NCBI GenBank assembly: GCA_050084985.1
Contig: JBITNC010000001.1
Location: 185,566,001 to 185,630,000, forward strand
DNA: 64,000 nt
Direction of reading: 5' to 3'
DNA from: Nageia nagi
Lineage: Eukaryota; Pinophyta
The position numbers and the translations under genes are program-made. A model generated the notes under the pieces. It did not search any database and was not told where the DNA came from. It was given only the letters and a program-made list of their open reading frames with translations. This document shows positions 56,091 to 64,000 of the stretch, piece after piece (the first letter of the stretch is position 1; every line of letters begins with the position of its first letter).

Positions 56091-57660
56091 TTAAGGAATG
56101 ATGCAATGGGGGTAATTTCTAACTATCAACAATAAAGAACAAGAAATCAAAATATCATATAAGGAAGACAAGTGATCAGAGACCCTTGAGACAACATGGT
56201 TTGTAGAGTACATAAGATTTTATGTATCCTAGAGGTAAAATAAAAATCTAACATCATGAAAGTTCTTACTTACATTTACAACAATCAGAGGACCTATACC
56301 AAGGAACCCATTAATCATTCCAATATATTATACATAGAAGTAAAGGTGGCATATGATGTCATTAGAGAAGATAGTCACTCATCCTTATTATTTCAAGCTT
56401 TTATGAGATCAAAACCTTTTTTAGTGGGGAGGAGTGATCACAAATTAAAATTTAAAATAATAAAATAACTATCTCATTGTGTAGATATTCTTACCAATTC
56501 TGTGACACTTATTACGAGTCATAAACTAACTTTGTATGTGAATGTTACGAGCCTTCAAAGTTTGAAGGTTGGAAAGTAAAAATTACAAGGGAAATTTAAA
56601 TGTTTGGATGCAAATCAAATCAACCAAATGGACCTCATGCCATGCAAGAAACTAAGTCAATAGGTTGATTGGTCAATAAGATACTTGAAATCTATGTAGA
56701 AGGGGGAATAAATCACATGAAGGACACCAACTAGGATGATATCAAGATGATGTATAATCCACTAATCAAAGGAAGCATGCATAATATTTTTGAAACTTGT
56801 GCCACGTCATACTAAGCACATGTAAAGTTATTTTGACTATCCTTTGAATACATAGATTATTTTGACCATCATATAGTGATACCATATTTGGTTCACCTAA
56901 TACATGATATTCATTGTTATTTTAGTTTTGTAGTATTTGTTGATCCTATTTAATATTATTAAAATTGAATTATTATTAATTATTATTACTTATTAAAAAC
57001 TAAGTAGTATATTAGGTAAAATAAAAATATTCAAAATAAATAAAAATAAAATAAAATACTAAGAGACAAAAATATTTATTTTTGCATTAGTATCATAAGG
57101 GATGTATGTTATATAACTATATGTTTTGTAACCCTTTTAAGTTCTTAAACTATAGTAGAAGGCCATAAGGATTAGAGAAGAATATCTAAAGTTGAAGGAA
57201 AATATTCAAAAGTGAAGAGAAATTAAAAAAAGGAGTGAGTATAGAGATAAAAGAGTAAAATATAATTGTCACCTAAGTTTGAGAACTCAAAGAGGACCCC
57301 TTTAAAGTTCATAGTAGCTAGATTGTTATTCTCATCAGTGATATTATTGATCCTTTTGGAGGAAGTTCGATTGTATTATTCTATCACTAAATCATGAAAC
57401 CTTTTTCATTACTAGTGTTTTCTCCAAGTACTTTATTCCCTCGGGTAAAATTGGCATTTTCTTGTGGTGGTTTTCTCTCTCTTTTACTTTCATTTAATAT
57501 AAAAATATTAATTATTTATAATTTTGTTGTGATTTTTCATACTCAAGAAGTATTTATTTTAAAATTTAAAGTAGTACTTAAGAGGCAAGGCTAATAAATC
57601 TTTATGTGATATGATAAGAAATGCCATATGTAACTTATCTTTATAGATGTTAGTTTTAGT

Positions 57661-58610
57661 CATGGACCCTAGGTCTAGATATATTTAATCAAATGTTATC
57701 AAATAAATTAAATACATTATAAAATTTAGATATAAGGAAAATATATTATATTAATTATATATTATATTGTACATTAGGTGTCCATTTTGGTATGGAAATA
57801 AGCTACCATGGTAGTGCTAAGATTTTAAGTGTAGATACAAATGCATCATACAAAATACTATGAATTTATTTTTCAGGGATCATAGGTATTAAGGTTTCAT
57901 TTCTCTCTTTCCATTTAACATGGTGTAAATTTATTACACATGTAGTTTTCAACAATATTATGTGTTATATATATGTGACATTACATAAATTAGTATCTTC
58001 AAATGATCTCCTATATAAGACATCTCTAATGAGCATATACTTTGAAGCTATAATTTTTTATATTATCCTTTTCTTCTTATCAAAACCTTTAGGGATTGTA
58101 CCATCTTTAAGGAAATCATATATGTTTTTGTATAATGCATCAAATGGAATCATAATACAAGAGTAAGTATTGTCATAAATAAAAATCAAACAAAGATATT
58201 CATTAAGTATATAAGAAGGGTTTTACAAATTATTAACAATCATAATGGCCTCCTTATCTTTAATGAGTGTGGGAGTCAAGGCTGATGCATTATACATGGA
58301 ATCAATAAACCTGTTACAATTCCTTGAAATACTCTTAATATTGACATTATAAAAATATCTTATGATCAAGTCCTTGATTTTGTACATAAAATTAATTATT
58401 CTTGATAAGGAACCAATCTCTTATCCTTTATGTTGCACATTTAATTAATTTAATTTATGAGAAACTGAGAATTGCTAAAGATATTGATGTTCTTTATATT
58501 GAAAAAAACAACATCCTTGATATAAAACAATGCAACTATTCCATATGATATGTGTTTTGGTACACCTATGATTTTGGCCTAAATGAATGAAATTAAAAAA
58601 AAATTAAGTA
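57661..58610. other. No recognisable feature
   Basis: AT-rich sequence between the chromovirus relic and the LTR at 58611. Short open frames such as 57960-58166 have no recognisable similarity. Confidence 0.3.
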
Positions 58611-59354
58611 TGTAATATCTAAGAGATTTAACTCAAATAAATATATATGATAAAAGGAAAATAATGGAATTGAGTATAACAATAGTGCAATAATAGAACT
58701 AGGGTTCTATCAAATCAAGATAATTAAGTGAAAGCACACACTAAAGAGATAGAATCAAGTGTAAGATAAATACCTATGTATCCTTAGCAATTACTGATAT
58801 AAGTATATGTAGGATGAACTTATCAAAGATAAGTGACCTTGATATGCAAACCCCATGATAAATAATAGCAAGGATCTTTGTATGAGCATTAGGTCTCAAG
58901 ATCTCAATATGTACACATACACCAAGGCAAGTGCTAGCATTTTAGTAGGATGAGGTTCAACACCAATGATTGGTAACAATAGTGATGTTAATAAGTTGAG
59001 CCAAACATATGATCATGAAAATGGATTGATAAATATTTCTCAAGTGGTGAAAAGATTTCAATATCAATAAGTGGCATTTAGAAATACCCAAGAGTAGGGT
59101 ATCGAATATTGATATATAATCTTGCTCATGATTTCTATAGGTTAGACATACTTACATTATATAGGCATGATATTCCACTAATTGACCCATTGTAAGAAGG
59201 TTAAAGTAATTTTGATGTACCTAATATAAAATTAAGAACATAATATGAGAAATATGTAATAATAAGGTAAAATATGATGAAGTGCAATTAAATACGTATA
59301 TAATGTTACACCTAAGTAGGGCCACCTTAGGAGGACTAAATTTGGGTATCAATA
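58611..59354 (-). repeat. LTR of the gypsy A family, probably solo
   Basis: 744 bp aligning throughout with 2259-2993. Minus strand orientation, TATTGATACCC.. to ..TTACA (TG mutated at its start). The sequence to its left shows no gag of element A, so it is either a solo LTR or has lost its internal region. Flanking 5-mers (aagta, gatgc) do not match. Confidence 0.65.
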
Positions 59355-59537
59355 GATGCCACCCTTGGCAAATGTAATGAAATAAGAACTTTCAAAATGA
59401 AATTATGCTTGCAAAGGAAGTAAAAGATAAAGAGAGGAAAATTTTGATACTTCCCTGGTTTAGCTTTAGAACTATCCAAATCATCAAGGAATGATAATCT
59501 ATATTACCCTCTCTTTGCCTTGGTTGTGAGATGTGAT

Positions 59538-60911
59538 GAGACCAAATAATGGCCTCATTTTGATATAAAAATACTATTATTTAAATTCCATAAGAGATGC
59601 TCTAGTAATAGGATTGCATGTTTTAATATGTTTAAGTAGTCTAAATAGATTAAGATGTCATATTTTATCATTTACTAATATTTTATATTTTATGTGCAGC
59701 TAATGCTTTGTGTCTTTGTAAGAGCAATAAAATGGAAAAAAAGTTGTATCTCAATATTATTCAGACAAAACTCCATAATCATGTCTGGCACTTGAGTACT
59801 ACTAGCATAAGAATTGTAATCAACTTCAAAGTAGTATAGTCTTATAATCAAGCCTAATCAAGAAAGCTCAAAAATTCTATAATAGTTCATACTTTAGAAT
59901 CCTTTGAGAATATAAAAGCTTCAGAATTGGTACAAAGCTTTAGAATTGTTGATGCTTTAGAATTATCGAGCTTTAGAATAAGATGAAGCTTTAGAATGAT
60001 GACAAAGCTTCAAAATCATGTGAAATTTGGGGGAGAGCTTTCTTACAAAAATGGGTACTCATATATTTTTATAATTAAAAAAAAAAAAAGTAACGAGGGA
60101 GTTATGACCTTTGAAATTTTGGGTTCCAGATTTGATAGCTATTGAAGATTGGGTCAAAATAGAGATTGTATTACTAAAGAATAAGACTGAATTTGAATCT
60201 TTCCACTACAGATAAGGGCCAAATCAAAATGTTGATAATTTTAAGCACTAAACTTACTAAAAGTTATTAAAATTGATTAGTAGTGACTCATGTTGGATTT
60301 ATTCCATGTTGTAAATAGTTTACTATTAATAGAATAAACCTATACCTATACAAAAATATATATGATTAGTTTTATAAGATGAGACTATGGGAATTCAACA
60401 TTCTATTGTAAATATATTAGAATAAATAATACTTCTCAATGACTGAGGAGTTAGTTAGTCAGTTAGTTAGATAGATTAGATAATAGAGATAGTAATAGAC
60501 TTTTCTGATATATGATGGAATTATAAGGATTGAAGGAATAATAACCTGAAGTTCTTTTTAATCTTTTGATTCTTTTCTTAGGGAATTTTCTAATGAAGTT
60601 TGGATAGCTTTATTGGTATAGTTCACCTTGTATTTTTTATTTCCTTTGTGTATGTGATTTGTTTATTGTTATTGTTAATATTTTATGTCCCATTCATGTT
60701 ATATTTTTTGAGTTTATGCAACTGTATATTTGTTATTCTATTTTCATCTTAATTCCTACAAGTTATTTTATGCTTTCAAGATTATTTGAATTTCTAATTT
60801 CTATGAGTGTGATTTAAGAATTCATAGATATAAAATAGAGTCTCAATTGTATACAACCTTTGAACACCAACCTTGGATTGATAAATTAAGTGGTGGATTA
60901 ACATCTTACCA
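59538..60911 (+). repeat. Athila-like 5' LTR
   Basis: From TGATGAGACCAAATAATGG to just before the primer site at 60916. It contains the GCTTTAGAAT tandem repeat and the gggtactcatatatttt phrase shared with the copy at 46652. The left edge is inferred from that shared start. Confidence 0.45.
59889..60018. repeat. Tandem repeat of 17-20 bp units (GCTTTAGAAT)
   Basis: Seven or so copies of gctt(t/c)agaat separated by 7-10 variable bases; clearest from 59938 to 60010. Confidence 0.8.
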
Positions 60912-60915
60912 TTTT

Positions 60916-60933
60916 TGGCATCATTATCAGGGA
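60916..60933 (+). other. tRNA-Asp primer-binding site (decayed)
   Basis: TGGCATCATTATCAGGGA against the canonical TGGCGCCGTTGCCGGGGA of Athila-type elements. All six differences are C-to-T or G-to-A transitions. Confidence 0.68.
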
Positions 60934-61810
60934 AGTTTCTTTATTATGTATGATGAGAATTGACTAAATCCTGTAGAATTGGAGTACCATCTCATTTGAT
61001 ATAATTGGTCCCTAAGTGTTGGAAAATGAGAGGTTCATTATGCATAGGGGGATAGAGTGTTAATTGATATTTATTCTTAGGAATTATTTAATGAGATTTT
61101 TTCTAGCACTATATAGAAGTAGTGTACTATCATACTTCCTAAAGCTAGGGGATACAATAGAATATGAAAGACTAGTTATGATCCTATTGACCATAAATAA
61201 TAAATTAATTAATACTGAGTACATTTTAGTGCTAAACCACAACTAAGTATCTTCATGGTTTCATGATCAAATATATGATTTGGCTATTCTTTGGATTCCA
61301 TTAAAGCTGGGCAGTCATTTGTAACTATCTATCTTTGAACTTTAAAAAGAACTATTAGTAAATTATGATTAGTAGATTAGGTTTTGATTTTATTTGATTA
61401 TTAATTATTAGATATAGAATTTATTTTTAAATGGGATCAAGAGCTATAACAAAATACGATAAAATCACCCAAGTTTGTATAGAGAATTTGAAGAAGAATG
61501 GAGGTTGAGAAAAATCAAGAAGCAATTATTTCTATAAAGGAAAATATAATTGATGATTACTATTCTACAAGAACTCCAATATGCAGTATTTGCAATCAAA
61601 ATCATTCAACTAATGATTTTAAGTATATTTCAATGATAAGAATAGCTTTACATAAATCACATATGCATATTGTTGAAGATTTTATTCTATAAGAGACAAC
61701 ACAAGAAGCCTTCATTTAGGGGTACCATTTTCAAGAAATCTATAGACAAGAGAAGAATGTGGCTAGTCAATCCAACATTTCCTATCCACTAACTTAATTA
61801 CCTCTTCTAT
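60934..61810 (+). pseudogene. Athila-like leader and gag remnant
   Basis: The leader shares gatggagtacc/attggagtacc, gagaggttcattatg and attttagtgctaaa with 21700-22350. Open frame 61498-61692 reads MEVEKNQEAIISIKENIIDD and then ICSICNQNHSTNDFKYISMI, a worn C-x-x-C..H..C knuckle. A second short frame (61810-61998) is Ser/Pro/Phe-rich. Nothing like protease or RT follows in the window. Confidence 0.4.
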
Positions 61811-62821
61811 TGAATCCCTCTATACCTAATAATATTGAAGAATCACACTTCAGTAATCCATTATTTGAGTCTATAACACCTTCATTTGCTCCATCTAATG
61901 TACAAAGTTTTCATATTCCAAATTCCATGTTTAAAACCTTTATGCAATCAACTTTTCTAATTTTCATTTTTATTATGATGGGTCATTCTTATGTTTAGCA
62001 AATGAAATACTAGCTTTAAGTTTATCACTCCTCAAAATTTTTATTCCATATACAAAATTAGGAAGTGATGTAACATTCTCCATGATTGTTCATTTGAGAG
62101 ATATGAATCATAGAATGAAAGCATAAAGTAGCATCATAAGTACATTAAAGGAGCAACTTTAGTACATAAGACATGATATGTATGCAACCATCAGAACAAG
62201 GTATGGATAAACAATAGAATTTGATAAATTAATTTTCCTTTACTCAAGATTAATTTACTATTTTTCAAAGTCTTGATATATAGAAGAGAGGTCTTGTTAT
62301 ATTTGGAAGGTTCATACAAAATTAAGATGTTAGCAAATTATTAGTAATAGAGTGGTTGTACTTTGTATTGATATGCATTTCATATTTAGATAAAACATAA
62401 AAATATATGGTGAAACTCTATCTTCTTGTTGCTAACATTTTCTAGCATCAAAGTTTCTTTAGCATAAGAGTCTCTCAAGTACTTGGATTCTTTAGATATA
62501 TAGATTTTCTAAATAAGACTTGAAGTCAACATGTTGAAGCTCAAATCAGTGGAAGGCACAAAGGAAATGCATTTCTTAGATAGAGCAATCAAAAATCAAC
62601 TTCAACAACTCAGAGTATTACTTGGAAGCAAAAATAAAATATCATATTGAATAGTAAATCATAGATTATAAAATATATAGATCTCTAGAGTTTTTAAAAT
62701 ACAAAGAACTCATAATCTAAAATATAACAAACTTAAGTTTAATATAACTCCAATTAGAAACATAGATTAATTTGAGTAGAAATTTTCTAATTTGTTCAAG
62801 TTAGTTGGAGTATGGATGGAA

Positions 62822-62995
62822 ATCAACCATGTTGGTAGTTATGCACGTGAAAATCAACTTGCTGGTGGTTGCATAGGTAAAAACCAACTAGGTTGGAAGT
62901 CATATTACAAAGAAGAAGAAATAAAAAAGAAGAAGAGAAAACATTAGTTGGTAGCCTCATGGGTGAAAACCAACTTCATCATAGATACATAGTTG
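62822..62995. repeat. Degenerate repeat with internal CCAAC..GTTGG palindrome
   Basis: Units such as tcaaccatgttggtagttat, tcaacttgctggtggttgca and ccaactaggttggaagtcat, with a fourth near 62945, spaced 31-36 bp. Each carries a short inverted repeat. Related units are at 29930-29990 and 36225-36250. Confidence 0.65.
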
Positions 62996-62999
62996 CATA

Positions 63000-64000
63000 A
63001 TTCATAACATGATGACATCTACAAGAAGAAATAATAATTCCTAGGGAATGAACAGAAGAAGAATAAAGTTCCTCTAGGAATGCTTATGTTAGTTTTAATA
63101 GGCATGCATCTTATTTTCTATTTTAGATCTAGTTAGAATGTTGTAAATATGTATTTTTTTACTTTAATATTCTTTGGCATTAGACAACATTGGGTGTTTA
63201 ATTCAATCTTAATAATGTGACAACCATACTTGAGTATTTTGTGGGGTCAATAGAATCTAATGAATTACAAAATATCAATGTTTTAAGAAGTCCTTCCATT
63301 GTGACCATTAATGAGGTGTTGTGAGTTCTTAATGTACAAGTTTTGTTAAGTTTACACTTCATTAATATCACATTCCAAAGGATTCACACTTCACTCCTTC
63401 AGTATATATATGGTTGTTATACATTCTTCAGATAGCTATTATTAGAGTATTGAAGATTGGTACTTGAAACTATTTATATTATAGTACCCTCTTAATATTT
63501 TATATGATAATTTATAATTTGCATGAGAACATGCCAATCTTCAAGTGTGGGAGAAAAGGTCATCATATCATATCTTCAATATTTAGAATCAAAATATGAT
63601 GTGTGGTATGGATAGTTCAATAGAATAAGGCAATAATTATAGAGGAAATGCTTCCAAATATAGAAAATATTGTAGTTGTAAAGAATTCAATTCATATATA
63701 GAACAATGATCACAAAATAAAACTTTTTTTTTGGAGTAATGAAGTTTAAAAAGCAAGTTCTTTGACACTATGGACATCTTCAATCTTGGATATGATAGTT
63801 CCAATTTGCATGAGGACATGTAAATGTCTAAGTTGGGGGGAGTTTAAATGTATTTGAGAGTGTGGATAGTTAATATTATCTATCATAAGTCATTTCCAAT
63901 TGAAAAAAATTAAAAAAAACTCCTAAAAAATTTGACTCTAATTGTCATTTTTCAAACTTTTCTTTATTATGTTAAAATTGTCAAAATGTCATTTTGTAGA
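63000..64000. other. No recognisable feature
   Basis: AT-rich sequence to the window edge, presumably the interior of the Athila-like element. No domain is readable on either strand. A tctaagttggggggagtttaa at 63818 is purine-rich enough to be a polypurine tract, but no LTR start can be confirmed after it. Confidence 0.3.

Larger units (their letters stand above)
54115..57660 (+). mobile_element. Chromovirus-like gypsy relic
   Basis: LTR-end sequence at about 54140-54300 recurs at 57505-57655 (shared aatattaatt, atactcaaga, ctaagcattt/cttaagaggc, gataaatc..atatgtgat..gataagaaatg). TGGTATAGCAG at 54303 is a degraded tRNA-iMet primer site at the right place. Gag (54664-55590) and protease (55630-56086) follow. 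A purine tract, gtagaaggggg, lies near 56696. RT, RNase H and integrase are missing. The 5' LTR is cut on its left at about 54110, right next to the acid phosphatase region. Confidence 0.6.

Noticed and set aside
1-64000. An intact, previously undescribed multi-gene system
   Set aside because: Every coding region that I can identify is a decayed retrotransposon domain or a broken host gene. No operon-like or co-oriented set of intact genes exists here.

Overview
The window is nuclear plant DNA: strongly AT-rich, with no bacterial operons, no long intact reading frames and almost nothing but decayed LTR retrotransposons nested in one another. Introns with GT..AG borders in a broken acid phosphatase gene, a plant-type PPR remnant, tRNA-iMet, tRNA-Asp and (probably) tRNA-Arg primer sites, and Tat-type Ty3/gypsy elements with an archaeal-type second RNase H all fit a seed plant. 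The age and density of the decayed elements suggest a large, slowly purged genome such as a gymnosperm, but that is inference.

Layout. 1-2993: the 5' part (LTR, gag, protease) of a minus-strand gypsy element A that runs off the left edge. 3117-18004: a minus-strand Ty1/copia element (copia-1) with ~0.72 kb LTRs and gag-protease but no integrase or reverse transcriptase. It is split by an 11.9 kb minus-strand Tat-type gypsy element B (4249-16111) carrying gag, protease, an archaeal-type RNase H placed BEFORE reverse transcriptase, RT, RNase H, integrase and a 3 kb charged 3' region. 18005-about 21545: plus-strand Tat-type gypsy C (gag, then a 3' LTR). About 21700-37430: an Athila-like leader/gag relic interrupted by two copia elements, copia-2 (plus, 22661-29124, LTRs about 97% identical, the youngest-looking insertion) and copia-3 (minus, 30039-36213, internally deleted, with a GC-rich minisatellite in its leader). 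37436-41618: gypsy D, plus strand, complete LTRs and a 5-bp target duplication, but an internal region reduced to RNase H plus integrase.

41.6-54.1 kb is the least repetitive part. It holds a PPR pseudogene (43.54-44.27 kb), an Athila-like LTR (46.65-48.49 kb), a copia RT/RNase H relic (50.9-51.8 kb), and the clearest host gene, a three-exon HAD-type acid phosphatase on the minus strand (52883-53793). That gene carries one frameshift and one nonsense codon, and an unrelated orphan exon lies just upstream. 54.1-57.7 kb is a chromovirus-like gypsy relic abutting that gene; 58611-59354 is an LTR of the same family as element A; 59.5-64 kb is a second Athila-like element (LTR, tRNA-Asp primer site, leader, gag remnant, short repeats).

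No RNA gene, CRISPR array or intact protein-coding gene was found. The most interesting signals are structural: the position of the second RNase H in element B, its unexplained 3' region, the gag-only copia-1, the minisatellite in copia-3, and the gene island at 52.6-54.1 kb. None of these amounts to a clearly new biological system on sequence reading alone.
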